A stretch of 47,922 nucleotides of DNA from a virus. Shown piece after piece: positions 7,028-16,794 of this stretch. The stretch spans positions 1-47,922 of IMG/VR virus record IMGVR_UViG_3300031652_000008. One strand, 5' to 3'. Both the position numbers and the translations under genes were made by a program. Each line of letters starts with the position of its first letter. Within the stretch, counting starts at the first letter, position 1. A model generated the notes under the pieces. The model searched no databases and had not been told where the DNA came from. It worked only from the letters and a program-made list of their open reading frames with translations.

Positions 7028-7461
7028 GCCAATTTTCTTAACCTTCGATAGCCCAAAACTTTACTTTTTTTGTATAAACTTATCTTTACCTGGTTGCCCT
7101 GGTTGCCACTATAGACATAGATATAATTTCCTTTTTCAGATATAAAAAACCCTACATGGCCTTCTTCTCCCTCCGGATCGTTGCGCCAAAATATTACCAA
7201 ATCGCCGAGTACCGGTTTTTGTACTACCTCCCCGACATTTAAACAATCCCTTGCATGTAAAGTGTTTATAAATTCATAATTGCACCTTTTTGCACAACAC
7301 ATCACAAAAGATGCACACCACGGCGTCTCATCTTCCCAAACCCATTCATAACCTAACTCATGAGCAAAATTTACAATTTCCGGATTTTCACCTCCCTTTA
7401 TCTCTTTCAGCCCATAATATTGCAAAGCGTATAATAATACATTCATCATTAATATTTTCAC
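7024..7461 (-). CDS. CHAP/NlpC-P60-like cell wall hydrolase (TIGR02594-type)
   Basis: This 145-residue protein probably cleaves peptidoglycan peptides, as endolysin or as a tail-associated lysin. The catalytic Cys is seen at about residue 49 in ETPWCASFV, the His at about 102 in GHVGFF, and the expected GDLVIFWR strand at ~86-93. It has no signal peptide. The gene sits directly upstream of the tape measure with an ATGA-type overlap, a position more typical of a tail tip hydrolase, but no other endolysin was recognised, so it may serve both roles. The start at 7461 is one of several Met; the Met at residue 5 or 6 is also possible. Confidence 0.8.
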   Translation of the reverse strand: MKILMMNVLLYALQYYGLKEIKGGENPEIVNFAHELGYEWVWEDETPWCASFVMCCAKRCNYEFINTLHARDCLNVGEVVQKPVLGDLVIFWRNDPEGEEGHVGFFISEKGNYIYVYSGNQGNQVKISLYKKSKVLGYRRLRKLA

Positions 7462-7484
7462 TCTCTTTTTTTTCGTTCAACATA

Positions 7485-9416
7485 CTACTCCAGCCGGAGC
7501 AGTTCTATTTCGGTGCTTTTGTCAGGATGAAACCTGTTGATAGCAGGACAAAACCACCATTTTGAATCTAGATAAACAGGCCAAAAATGATTAAATTCAT
7601 TAAAATCCGTAAGTGTTAAAAAGACCTTAACAGTTAATATTTCCGGCTGCTCAACAGCTTCTATAAAATCTGCGTAATAATCTAAAAGATTCTCAAAGCT
7701 AAAATCCTCAAACCTACAAAACGGAATATCTGTATTATAATTTGAATCAAAACTATCATCTTTGTAATTTATCGTTATGCCGGATTGTTGATCTAAATAA
7801 ACGATTCTCGGCTTGATTTTATTTTTTCTTTCAATGACCGTTTCCGGCACTGATTTATCGCCTGTATCTTCCAGAACTTTCATAATTGGTGTTAAATAAT
7901 CAATCCCTAATCGTGAAACCATTTCAGTCGCTGCGTATTCAGATTCTATATATTTTTTTTCTCCTTTATAATTTTTGTTGTTAAGTGTGAAATAAGAATT
8001 TCCAAGACCGTCTGGCACGTCTTGATCTTCTGTAAATTCACATGTATTCTTCTTTCCAAAGGATTCATAAACATAACTTTTTTTAAAATTTTCTTTCGCA
8101 TAATCCACCACGTCAAAAGTATCTATTTTGTTAGTCCAGTCATAAAAATTTCCTTTGTCGCGGTTTGCAAGTATTTCTTCAAACTTGATAAACTCCAGTT
8201 GATTTGAAAGGATATTGGCCTGACAGATCAGCCCGTTAAAAATCATGCGTTGTTTAATAAAATCTTTCTGTGATATATCAGGAAGATTCGCGGCTAATGG
8301 TATCCAAAAATTATAAGCTGTATTTTCAATCTCAACTAAATCAATTGAAAATGTTGAATTATTTGGGTCGTTAATACTTGCACTTCCAAGTGGGCCCACT
8401 TCTGCAATAATATAGATGTATTCATCTTTGTACGCGTAAAAACGTTCAGATGTAATAGTATAAGTTTGCGCCCCTAAAGTCGGCAAAAAAGCACTTGCTA
8501 AAATACTCCTGGATCCTGAATAAAGATTAAAACGTACACTTACGGCGGTTAAATCATAATAAATTACACTTGAAACAGTATAATAGCCTTCTGATTTAAC
8601 ATAATAAACATCTTTCACCCCGTAAACAGGGATATTAACAGCTTGTAAAAGTCCGTAAGGGTCTGCACTTGTTAAAGTATCAAATTCTATTACATCAACA
8701 TTTGTTCCCGGGTCACTTAATGGCATCCCTGCACTTGTTCTGGATGCAATTTCCATATTTTCACGTAAATTGTCATCTGCCGATATATCAATAGTCGGAA
8801 CCATTGCTTTAGTGAAATTAACATCTGAAAAAATTTCACCGGAAAAACTCCAATTCTCCGAAAGAGCAGGATTATAAGTCTTTGAAAAAATCCTGTCCCA
8901 GATTAAAGATTCAAAAATACACGGATAAACCTCATCAGTACGTACATAAGTATTATGGTCTGCCATTACTCCCCAATCAATCAGGCAATAAATAAAATCA
9001 GTATTTCCAAAAGTGTTTACTACGTTTGCAAAATTCCATTCATGATCTAAATCTGATAGGTCTAAATCCCGGATTGAATATCCTTCTATCTCATCAAAAA
9101 AATTGCTGTTTCCTTCTTTTAGCACTACTTTCCAGAATCCATTGTCATTTTCAATTGATCCAATACGGCCCTTTTTGAACATGTGTAATCCGTTCATCAA
9201 TAATTGACATTCTACATCACGATAAGGAAAATCAGTATCGTTTAAACCCAGATATTCAAAAACTCTTAAATTATTATCCGTTTTATAAATATTAAACGTC
9301 TGGGTTATACTTGATTTGATAATCTCAGGACTGGCAATATCATTGACCTTAGAAGAAAGATAAATCTTTTCGTCTTTTAATTCAATTTGCTGCCCGTTTA
9401 TGTATAACTCATTCAT
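7485..9416 (-). CDS. Large tail protein, 643 residues
   Basis: It begins MNELYINGQQIELKDEKIYL and is rich in beta-strand residues throughout, with many Tyr, Asn and Asp, as in baseplate or distal tail proteins. Proteins with this opening (short strand, then a line about nodes and 'TQTFNIYKTDNN') are common upstream of the tape measure in Bacteroidota phages, which is family-level recollection rather than a proven match. No enzymatic motif was seen. Confidence 0.6.
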   Translation of the reverse strand: MNELYINGQQIELKDEKIYLSSKVNDIASPEIIKSSITQTFNIYKTDNNLRVFEYLGLNDTDFPYRDVECQLLMNGLHMFKKGRIGSIENDNGFWKVVLKEGNSNFFDEIEGYSIRDLDLSDLDHEWNFANVVNTFGNTDFIYCLIDWGVMADHNTYVRTDEVYPCIFESLIWDRIFSKTYNPALSENWSFSGEIFSDVNFTKAMVPTIDISADDNLRENMEIASRTSAGMPLSDPGTNVDVIEFDTLTSADPYGLLQAVNIPVYGVKDVYYVKSEGYYTVSSVIYYDLTAVSVRFNLYSGSRSILASAFLPTLGAQTYTITSERFYAYKDEYIYIIAEVGPLGSASINDPNNSTFSIDLVEIENTAYNFWIPLAANLPDISQKDFIKQRMIFNGLICQANILSNQLEFIKFEEILANRDKGNFYDWTNKIDTFDVVDYAKENFKKSYVYESFGKKNTCEFTEDQDVPDGLGNSYFTLNNKNYKGEKKYIESEYAATEMVSRLGIDYLTPIMKVLEDTGDKSVPETVIERKNKIKPRIVYLDQQSGITINYKDDSFDSNYNTDIPFCRFEDFSFENLLDYYADFIEAVEQPEILTVKVFLTLTDFNEFNHFWPVYLDSKWWFCPAINRFHPDKSTEIELLRLE

Positions 9417-10326
9417 CAGAAGGTAATAATATTTTTATTTCTACGTCAAAAGTTTTTGAATCGGTTAAAAATTCATCTGTTATCATTTCAGCCTGGCAAA
9501 ACAGCCAGTCGGATTCTTTTACTACTCTTTGCCACGCCCCGGACTGGTCGGAAGTGTACGTTTCAGCAAAATAAAAATAATCTTCATTAATTTTTATTAT
9601 TTCTATTGCCCTGTTGTAATCTGTTGTACCTGAAATTATTATTTCGTCACCTGTTTCGAGTTTATGACCTGCTGAATATCCCCGCACTGTATTTGCTATT
9701 GTACCGGAATAATCGGTAATTTGAATTATTCCATTAAATTTTTTTGTCCAGTACATTAAACCATTATAATTCAAAGACCGTTTCAAGTCGATATATCTTT
9801 CTTTCTGGGTGTAGGAAATAGCATTTTTATATATTTTAAATTCCTGCCTGTTTCGTGACCCGATTGAAAATTCTCGTTTCCATGCCGTATGCAATACATC
9901 GAAATTAGCGTTTATCGTTTCGCCTTTATCAAGATCAACACCTTGCACCTGGCGGTGTGAAAACATCTCATATTCCATTCCACCCAAACGGTTTATCCAA
10001 CAGAAATAAAACGGGTTACATGGTTCTGTTTCAACATCGATTAAAAGCGTCTCTGTCATAACATCAAGAGATTCCTCAACGTTATAACTTAGATCAGTAA
10101 TTACACCGTCTGCATCAGTCGCGGCGGCCATCTCTGCTTCGGCAGCTATCCACGCCACAAGCTCGTTATACGTCCATTGAGTACCGGCATTGATCCCTAA
10201 AGTAGCAAGCATTCCAAGGCCAAGCGGATCTGGTTTGTATTCGATTCGTGCCCACTGATTGAACCCGCTCACCCCCGCGTTTTGCTCCTTAGTAGTCCAT
10301 GTATCATCTAAATCGAAATAAATCAT
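9409..10326 (-). CDS. Probable tail structural protein, 305 residues
   Basis: The N-terminal 80 residues (MIYFDLDDTWTTKEQNAGVS...) precede a beta-rich body. An SH3-like segment GHKLETGDEIIISGTTDYN lies near residues 220-245, a type of loop common in phage tail tip proteins. It overlaps both neighbours by a few bases in the tail cluster. The exact role was not recognised. Confidence 0.55.
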   Translation of the reverse strand: MIYFDLDDTWTTKEQNAGVSGFNQWARIEYKPDPLGLGMLATLGINAGTQWTYNELVAWIAAEAEMAAATDADGVITDLSYNVEESLDVMTETLLIDVETEPCNPFYFCWINRLGGMEYEMFSHRQVQGVDLDKGETINANFDVLHTAWKREFSIGSRNRQEFKIYKNAISYTQKERYIDLKRSLNYNGLMYWTKKFNGIIQITDYSGTIANTVRGYSAGHKLETGDEIIISGTTDYNRAIEIIKINEDYFYFAETYTSDQSGAWQRVVKESDWLFCQAEMITDEFLTDSKTFDVEIKILLPSDE

Positions 10327-10610
10327 TTTAAACTTTCTAAATAATCTTCTAATTCAATTATACCTTTATCCACGATGTTCCATTGTATTTCTTTGTAATT
10401 TTTCAAAAGGATATTAAATTCTTCCATGTTAAGAATTACTTCATCTTTTGAATCATCAAGTTTGTCGATAACTTTAAATTTTTGTCTCATTTCGCCTGTT
10501 GAAACGCCTTTTCCGATTGGTACGTTTTCAAGTATGGATTTTAAAAACTCAATCCTGTTTGTCGGGATTTTATCGCTTACTTTAAGATTTATAATTTTTA
10601 TTTCTTTCAT
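10323..10610 (-). CDS. Hypothetical protein in tail cluster, 95 residues
   Basis: A lysine- and glutamate-rich helical protein beginning MKEIKIINLKVSDKIPTNRI with a central segment EVILNMEEFNILLKNYKEIQ. It overlaps both flanking tail genes by 4 bases. Small helical proteins in this position can be assembly chaperones, but nothing specific supports that. Confidence 0.6.
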   Translation of the reverse strand: MKEIKIINLKVSDKIPTNRIEFLKSILENVPIGKGVSTGEMRQKFKVIDKLDDSKDEVILNMEEFNILLKNYKEIQWNIVDKGIIELEDYLESLK

Positions 10611-11167
10611 GGTTTTGTTTGTGTAAATATTGGTTTTTCAAAAAGTGTAGTACCTTCTTTTTCGCCATTGAAATAAGTAGTATAAGCTGCCGGGATGCTA
10701 TTAAAATACGCCCAAATGCCATCACTGTCTGGATGTATGATTGCACTCGAAATATAAAGATTATTAATCAGTTTATATTCCTGAACGCCTGTTGTTATCA
10801 ATGCTTCGCTGGCACAAATATTAAACAGTTCGTCTTTTGTCAGATATAACCTGTACCCCTGAGTTTCTTCAAGCCATTCGCTATCTTCGAGAAACGGATA
10901 TTCCAACTGATAACCTTTGCTTTGAAGATATTTTTTAAGTTCATTATTTCCAATTTGCCCTAACGCTTCGGCGCTTGCCTCAATCGTGCGTTTTATTTTA
11001 TCTTCGTTTATCCCGCCAATTCTTAAATAAACTTCTGAGCCTTCGATTTTCGCCCGTAAAGGTATGTCGAATTCCTTCGGAAAGAATTCAACTATCACAT
11101 CATTGATAGTCTGTTCCCCTGTGTCGGTTTTGAAACCTTCTATTTGTAAAATTTTTATTTGTGACAT
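10607..11167 (-). CDS. Hypothetical virion-region protein, 186 residues
   Basis: The ATG at 11167 (MSQIKILQIEGFKTDTGEQT) is chosen over the in-frame upstream codon at 11218 because the latter would run into the fibre gene. The protein is of mixed alpha/beta type. It sits between the fibre gene and the tail genes and may be a fibre assembly factor or attachment protein, inferred only from position. Confidence 0.6.
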   Translation of the reverse strand: MSQIKILQIEGFKTDTGEQTINDVIVEFFPKEFDIPLRAKIEGSEVYLRIGGINEDKIKRTIEASAEALGQIGNNELKKYLQSKGYQLEYPFLEDSEWLEETQGYRLYLTKDELFNICASEALITTGVQEYKLINNLYISSAIIHPDSDGIWAYFNSIPAAYTTYFNGEKEGTTLFEKPIFTQTKP

Positions 11168-11184
11168 AATTTTATATTTTAAAT

Positions 11185-13191
11185 TTAACTTGTTGGTGCA
11201 TCGTAGTAAGCTATCCAAACATCAGCGCCGTTTACATCTGCCCGGATGAAACCTTGAATTGTATTGCCTGCCGTCCAGCTTGAAAGGCTTTTGGTAGCGC
11301 CTGCTTCTGTCGTTCCGCTATATTTTATAAATGGTTCATTGTCATCTCCCTGTGTGAGTAAAAGGGCTTCTAGATTACTTCCCGCAGGTGCATAGATTTG
11401 ATTATTAGCATTAGTCCTGAAAATTTTATTATCAAATTCACCATATACTAAAGCAGTGGTTATTCCGGTTGCCAAATCGGCAGGACTTGCTCCTTGATGT
11501 AAATATAATCTATAATTATTAGTTTCTTTTAATCCAGCGTAAGTACCTAAGAATGTACAAAATGATGAGGTTATTGACTCTGCACCTGCATTATCTCCAA
11601 ACATTAAATTATTTGTGCCAGATGTTAATAATTCAGCTGTATTAAAACCTAATAGTATATTTTTCCCAGTTGTTCCATTTAAAGCATATCCTGCTCGACG
11701 GCCAATAGCAATATTATTTGATGTATTTGAACCATTAAAACCTACTTCTTGACCAATATATACATTATTGCTTCCAGTTGTTACATAAGCCCCACATGAA
11801 TCCCCCATAACAACATTTGAACTACCAGATGATATTCTAGTCCCTGCATTATGTCCGACAAGAACATTATCAGCTCCCCCGACTATCGCATCACCTGAAC
11901 CAAATCCAATTCCTATATTATAATTTCCAGTTACAAATTTTAAAGCCTCAAAGCCTATTCCGATATTGTAACCACCTGTTAAATTACTTGTTAAGGTATT
12001 ATAACCTATTGCAACATTATACCACCCAGATGTTAAAGCATCCAATGAATTATTACCCAATCCGATATTTCCCTTTGCAGTTGTTATCGCAGCCCCTAGC
12101 CCACCAGCATTATACCCCCAAAAAATATTGGCCTCTTCCATTGTAGTTCCATTGTCCTGAGCAAACATCGAAACTACTAAACCATCATTTAAACCACCAA
12201 AATCAATACGACCAGTATCAGTTACAGTAAATACATCTGCCCCTCCTGATTCATTAATAACAAACTCGGCAGCCCCCCCGCCTGTTGTTTGAAGGTTTAA
12301 TGTAGCGCCACCGTTTTGTTCTAAAGTAAATGTTTCTATCGGCGTTGCTGTTGTGTTCGGAGTGACGTAAAACCTTAATTCTGAACCTTTGGCCGTTGCT
12401 GTATGGTCTTCGGTTGCAAAAAATGATATTTTCCCTGCTAAAGCAAAAGCCGGGGTCACTTCTTCATAAGAATAACTTGAAAAAACGCTTATCTCATTTC
12501 CCGATACTACTTTTGTCGGCGCCCCTTCTGCTCCGTTTGCCCTTCTTGCGCGAAATTCCCCGTCATCGGCATATCCTGTGATTATAAAAGGATTAACTGC
12601 CCCTGCAATAACAGCTGCCCCTGTGCCTGCGATTTGATGCCATTTGTCATCATTTCTTAATTGTAAAACAATCTCATCACCTGCGGCCATCGTTATATCT
12701 GACGAGTCGATAAGGTTAAACTCCAAAGCATCCCCAGCCGATCCGTTGGCATGTTTTATTGTCCATGCCCCGGAAGCTACCAGCCGGACTTTAAAGCCAT
12801 AATCAAGAAACTTACAATTTAGTGTCTCTAAATCCGTCACGCCTGAAATTGTCACGGTGTTTCCCAGAAGTGCCATTTCTGCCACTTCACCTGTTCCCCA
12901 CGTTGGAGCCGTTCCGGTTGCTATAAACTGGGTTCCTACGTTATTATTTGCCGCCCCCACCCCGGTAAAATCTGCCCCTGTGTTGTCGGTTATTTCGTAC
13001 CACCGGTTCACGATAAGCACCCCTACTGATTTACGCGTAAAAAACGGCTCTAAATCATTCGCGCTTGCTACGGCTGTAAGTTTCTGAAACATCCAGCTTG
13101 TCATTTTTGAACGCTCCGAACTCCTAAAAAAATTATTAACACGGTTTGACCGTGTCAAATCCGCCGCCGGATTAAGTGTTAAAAGTCCCAT
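11185..13191 (-). CDS. Tail fibre with YadA-like head repeats
   Basis: This 668-residue protein is probably the receptor-binding fibre. Residues ~355-560 are a run of imperfect ~14-residue repeats with the core N-I/V-x-I/L-G-x-x-A (for example YNVAIGYNTL, YNIGIGFEAL, NNIAIGRRAG). This is the left-handed beta-roll repeat of trimeric adhesin heads and some phage fibres. The N-terminal ~200 residues are likely the attachment region. The C-terminal tail (ADVWIAYYDAPTS) looks like a trimer-closing end. The repeat region is a likely place for rapid host-range change. Confidence 0.78.
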   Translation of the reverse strand: MGLLTLNPAADLTRSNRVNNFFRSSERSKMTSWMFQKLTAVASANDLEPFFTRKSVGVLIVNRWYEITDNTGADFTGVGAANNNVGTQFIATGTAPTWGTGEVAEMALLGNTVTISGVTDLETLNCKFLDYGFKVRLVASGAWTIKHANGSAGDALEFNLIDSSDITMAAGDEIVLQLRNDDKWHQIAGTGAAVIAGAVNPFIITGYADDGEFRARRANGAEGAPTKVVSGNEISVFSSYSYEEVTPAFALAGKISFFATEDHTATAKGSELRFYVTPNTTATPIETFTLEQNGGATLNLQTTGGGAAEFVINESGGADVFTVTDTGRIDFGGLNDGLVVSMFAQDNGTTMEEANIFWGYNAGGLGAAITTAKGNIGLGNNSLDALTSGWYNVAIGYNTLTSNLTGGYNIGIGFEALKFVTGNYNIGIGFGSGDAIVGGADNVLVGHNAGTRISSGSSNVVMGDSCGAYVTTGSNNVYIGQEVGFNGSNTSNNIAIGRRAGYALNGTTGKNILLGFNTAELLTSGTNNLMFGDNAGAESITSSFCTFLGTYAGLKETNNYRLYLHQGASPADLATGITTALVYGEFDNKIFRTNANNQIYAPAGSNLEALLLTQGDDNEPFIKYSGTTEAGATKSLSSWTAGNTIQGFIRADVNGADVWIAYYDAPTS

Positions 13192-13197
13192 AATTAA

Positions 13198-16116
13198 TTA
13201 TTCTACTGGCATAAAATCCACGTTATAAAATTCATCACCTACACCCAAAGTGTACAATCTATCCCGATTGTAATCTTTTGGCACCCAGATAGTCTGTGAA
13301 CTATCCGAACTATTTGTATTAAGATCAGCCCCGTATCTGGGCATGTAAAAATATTGGCTTTGCACTCCGAAAGTCACATCATCAGCGAAAGCCCAGACAT
13401 GTTGCATTGCCCCGTTAATGTTCCCGATACCATGTATCAAAAAAGAATATTTTTGTTGATTTGCATAATCTTCGGAAAGTGAAAAATGATACGTATATCC
13501 GTTTGAATCTGTGACATTTAAATCATATAAAATTCCCCCTGTGGTTATTGAAATAATATTCGCTGCCCCTGAAATCACTGCATCACCTTGCCAACTCAAA
13601 GAATCAATATCTATTATGTCAGGCAACCGTATTTGTGAATCTGTTGTAACTTGCAGGCACCCGGCATTTACAAGCTCCCCGTCTTGGGTATTATATAGAT
13701 CATCTATCTCACCACTCAAGGGAATCAATGTGTGAAAATGTTCTACCTGGTGCGTTTCAAGAGAGAAATTTAAACTTACCTGTTTGACATTTGCCCCGTA
13801 ACTTCCTGTTAATTTCACCCGATTTAAAGCATTTGCCGTTGGGTTTATATCATCTGCCGAAACTGAAAGCACACCGCTATTAATGTCTAATCTGCTTTCG
13901 TTGCGTTGCAAAACTCCTAATTTATTAAGTATCGAAATACTAAAAGGATATTCATTATAAAATTCAGGCGCGCCAATTATAAGAAATTTTGCTAACGGCT
14001 CGGCATTGTCATTTATAACATATTTCCAAAGATTGGCGAATTCTCCCAAGTAAGGATTTCCCCATGTATAATAATACGTATCAGAAAGTTCAGAATTTGT
14101 TATTCCTATATCTGAAAGGATTTTTATATTTGAAACATTCTCGCAATAAAGAAAGAGAAGTACACCCCATGCAGTGGCATTTTCATTAACCACGCCCCGG
14201 TCGATCATTCCCTGCACAAGTAATCTAATGTAATCCCCTGCATTTGCCATACACCAAATAAGCTGCCGTTCATCTGTAAAAATCTGGCTGTAATGATTTG
14301 TCGGGTCTGCCACCCCGTCCGGGTAACGATCTAATTTTACACTTTGAAACCTGCCCGAAAAACCCGTTGACATCTTACGGATATCATCCATTTGATCAAG
14401 AATTTCCTGGGTCATCCCGGCTGCCGCTACATCAGCATCTGCCAAAAAATCAGCGTCACGTTGAACTACCCTATTATAGTCAGAAGTAACCCCCTGTGCT
14501 ATGCAATAAGCTGTCCCTAATACCGATCCGATATATTTTGGCATTCCATAACCTAAAAACCAATGCCTTTCGTTTGGATCCGTGATAGAGTTTGCAACCT
14601 GAGTATTAGTAGTCCATGCGGGCCATGCGTACTGATCGGCCAAATCATATTGAAGACACGGACTATTCGCGCGCGGGTTTCCTGCCGTATAGGTGAAATC
14701 ATTATCAAAATTTCCTGTATTTGGATATCCATAATTAGGACTCACCCCGTCTGCATTCACTTCAAAACAACTTGATGCGGCGGCGGCTGCATAAGCCCCG
14801 ACATGAAGGGGATCTACAAATAACATCATACGATCTGCCATTCCTGGATTTGGAAACATTGCACAAATTACAGTGTTATCATGTTCTATCTGCAAAGCGC
14901 TTTGTATCGAAGCTGCATAAGCCGGTTGCCCTGCTGCCTGTGTTCCATCGCCATCGAAATACCATACACCACCTGTTCCCGATACGTTGAATTCAAGACT
15001 TTCCAATGTTGTTTCATTAACCACAACTCCGTTAAACGAATAAGGCCCGGTCAAAGTAACAAGCGAACCTGTCCGCGCTGAGGTATAACCTGTAATTGAA
15101 TAATTACTTAAATAATTATCAAAAACAGTTTTAAAATTCGCTGCCGTGGTTTCTATATCTGCATCGATCTGGAAACATTTTTCGTAACTAGCCCCCGTTA
15201 TAGCTGTGAAAATTACCGTTACCTGGTTAATGTCAATCGTTATCGTGCTTCCGTTTGCAATGGATTCAAATTGTAAATTAATTTCTGCCGTTGCACTTCC
15301 GCCCGTCCCCCATTTCTCCAAAAGTGTCACTGCGAAATCACCGTAAAGATTCAGATCACGATAAGAAATATCATCATAATTATACCCGTTAGCCTTAATA
15401 AGCTGAGAGCGCACAAATCCAGAAACATCTAATTTCATCAGCCCGGTGGAATCTGAGACTATTTTATAATTTATCGTTTCGCCTTTTGATTCAATAGAGA
15501 CCTGAAGATAATAATTCGTTTTCATGTCGTTTGAATTTATCCACCCGCGATCACAAGAATAAATATACGGAGTGTCTATCTCGATAGATGAAAGATTGTC
15601 AGGATTGTTGTAATAAAGTGAAAGAATTTCATAACTCCCTGAGTAATATTCAACACCTGTTGATGAAACAAAGCCTTTCACATAAATATAATTTCCTACT
15701 TCGAGATCGTAATATTCATAATTCCCGCCAATCTGAATCTCTGCATTTCCGCCAACACTTGAATAAATAGAATTAATTTCTATGTCTTTTCGTAAAAATT
15801 GAAATTCATATTTGCTTAAAGAAGACCCCCACTTACTCGAACAGTTGATCGAAATATCCGTTAGGACAAATCCATCGGCGGTATCCCCGACATAAGCCAG
15901 ATTAATTGTTATATGAGAATAAACAGCATCTTTCGACAATGCACGAACAGAATAAATACCAATAACCGCCCCGGTTACAACAAATACATTTTGTTGTAGT
16001 TGAAAATTACTATCTGTATAGTTTCCTGAGTATTTCAACTGAACATACCCACCATTATTGTAAGACCCCACAAGTGTAATCTTCTCAGCTTTCGGATATT
16101 TTATTACTTCAATCAT
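13198..16116 (-). CDS. Very large virion protein, about 972 residues
   Basis: The ATG at 16116 (MIEVIKYPKAEKITLVGSYN) is preferred to the GTG at 16143. The first ~300 residues contain at least two related beta-sandwich-like units (GSYNNGGYVQLKYSGNY... and GGNAEIQIGGNYEYYDLEVG...). Residues ~300-400 have another such unit. The middle ~400-700 has an alpha-rich region with many Tyr and Trp. No catalytic motif was recognised. Neighbours are the fibre downstream and head-tail completion genes upstream, so it is most likely a tail or adsorption structure protein. Confidence 0.6.
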   Translation of the reverse strand: MIEVIKYPKAEKITLVGSYNNGGYVQLKYSGNYTDSNFQLQQNVFVVTGAVIGIYSVRALSKDAVYSHITINLAYVGDTADGFVLTDISINCSSKWGSSLSKYEFQFLRKDIEINSIYSSVGGNAEIQIGGNYEYYDLEVGNYIYVKGFVSSTGVEYYSGSYEILSLYYNNPDNLSSIEIDTPYIYSCDRGWINSNDMKTNYYLQVSIESKGETINYKIVSDSTGLMKLDVSGFVRSQLIKANGYNYDDISYRDLNLYGDFAVTLLEKWGTGGSATAEINLQFESIANGSTITIDINQVTVIFTAITGASYEKCFQIDADIETTAANFKTVFDNYLSNYSITGYTSARTGSLVTLTGPYSFNGVVVNETTLESLEFNVSGTGGVWYFDGDGTQAAGQPAYAASIQSALQIEHDNTVICAMFPNPGMADRMMLFVDPLHVGAYAAAAASSCFEVNADGVSPNYGYPNTGNFDNDFTYTAGNPRANSPCLQYDLADQYAWPAWTTNTQVANSITDPNERHWFLGYGMPKYIGSVLGTAYCIAQGVTSDYNRVVQRDADFLADADVAAAGMTQEILDQMDDIRKMSTGFSGRFQSVKLDRYPDGVADPTNHYSQIFTDERQLIWCMANAGDYIRLLVQGMIDRGVVNENATAWGVLLFLYCENVSNIKILSDIGITNSELSDTYYYTWGNPYLGEFANLWKYVINDNAEPLAKFLIIGAPEFYNEYPFSISILNKLGVLQRNESRLDINSGVLSVSADDINPTANALNRVKLTGSYGANVKQVSLNFSLETHQVEHFHTLIPLSGEIDDLYNTQDGELVNAGCLQVTTDSQIRLPDIIDIDSLSWQGDAVISGAANIISITTGGILYDLNVTDSNGYTYHFSLSEDYANQQKYSFLIHGIGNINGAMQHVWAFADDVTFGVQSQYFYMPRYGADLNTNSSDSSQTIWVPKDYNRDRLYTLGVGDEFYNVDFMPVE

Positions 16117-16324
16117 ATCTTTCGATGTATGGAGGGCTTTCACCCTTCCAGTGCATATACTTTAAATCATGAAATATTTTTTTATTTACATTATTCCAAT
16201 ATTTTTCCACTTCTTTTGTTGAATCACAATTAAAATTATACTTTTTTGACAACCAAATACAAAAGTCTTCTAATTGGCAGTCTATTTTTCCTGATAATTC
16301 TATATTTTTTTCTTTTTCAGTCAT
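16109..16324 (-). CDS. Small hypothetical protein, 71 residues
   Basis: The in-frame TTG at 16333 could also serve, but the ATG at 16324 (MTEKEKNIELSGKIDCQLED) is more likely. The product has three Cys, several Trp and a basic middle. It overlaps the next gene by 8 bases. Role unknown. Confidence 0.55.
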   Translation of the reverse strand: MTEKEKNIELSGKIDCQLEDFCIWLSKKYNFNCDSTKEVEKYWNNVNKKIFHDLKYMHWKGESPPYIERYD

Positions 16325-16329
16325 ATTAT

Positions 16330-16794
16330 TCAATCACGTAACCCTGATTTAATTTGTAACATTATATCATTTGAAATATCTTTCAACAATCCCTGCACAA
16401 TAGAAGGTTTTGCAAAATCACTTATCGTTCCGGAACTTTTGCCGCTAAACCTTGAATCGGCCCCCCGGTGTAATGCCGTGCCGCGTTTGTTGATCAAGTA
16501 CCTTAATGAAGCGGGTTTGATGCTTAACCCTTTTCGAGCAATCCATTGTGCCAATTTTTCTTCAAAATCTGTTCGTGTATTGCTTACACGTTTGCCGCGC
16601 CCGTATTCCCAGGCATTAAAAATCCATTCAAAAGTACTGCCTAAAACAGCGTGTACCATAGCCCCGTTTGTCGTAACATCAATAAACAAACTTTGAGGTA
16701 TCTTCCCGCTAAGATTTTGACCTTTTGAAGTGGCCCTTTGGACAATTTTTGACTTTTGCCCCTCAAGAAATATCAATAATGTTTCATTCAACAT
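16330..16794 (-). CDS. HK97 gp10-like neck / head-tail joining protein
   Basis: The ATG at 16794 (MLNETLLIFLEGQKSKIVQR) is favoured, overlapping the preceding gene; the Met at 16812 is an alternative. The middle of the protein (YGRGKRVSNTRTDFEEKLAQWIARKG, here quoted only as its first half: YGRGKRVSNTRTD) carries the basic patch seen in HK97 gp10-like proteins. The neighbours are the tail completion protein and connector, consistent with this order in siphoviruses. Confidence 0.65.
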   Translation of the reverse strand: MLNETLLIFLEGQKSKIVQRATSKGQNLSGKIPQSLFIDVTTNGAMVHAVLGSTFEWIFNAWEYGRGKRVSNTRTDFEEKLAQWIARKGLSIKPASLRYLINKRGTALHRGADSRFSGKSSGTISDFAKPSIVQGLLKDISNDIMLQIKSGLRD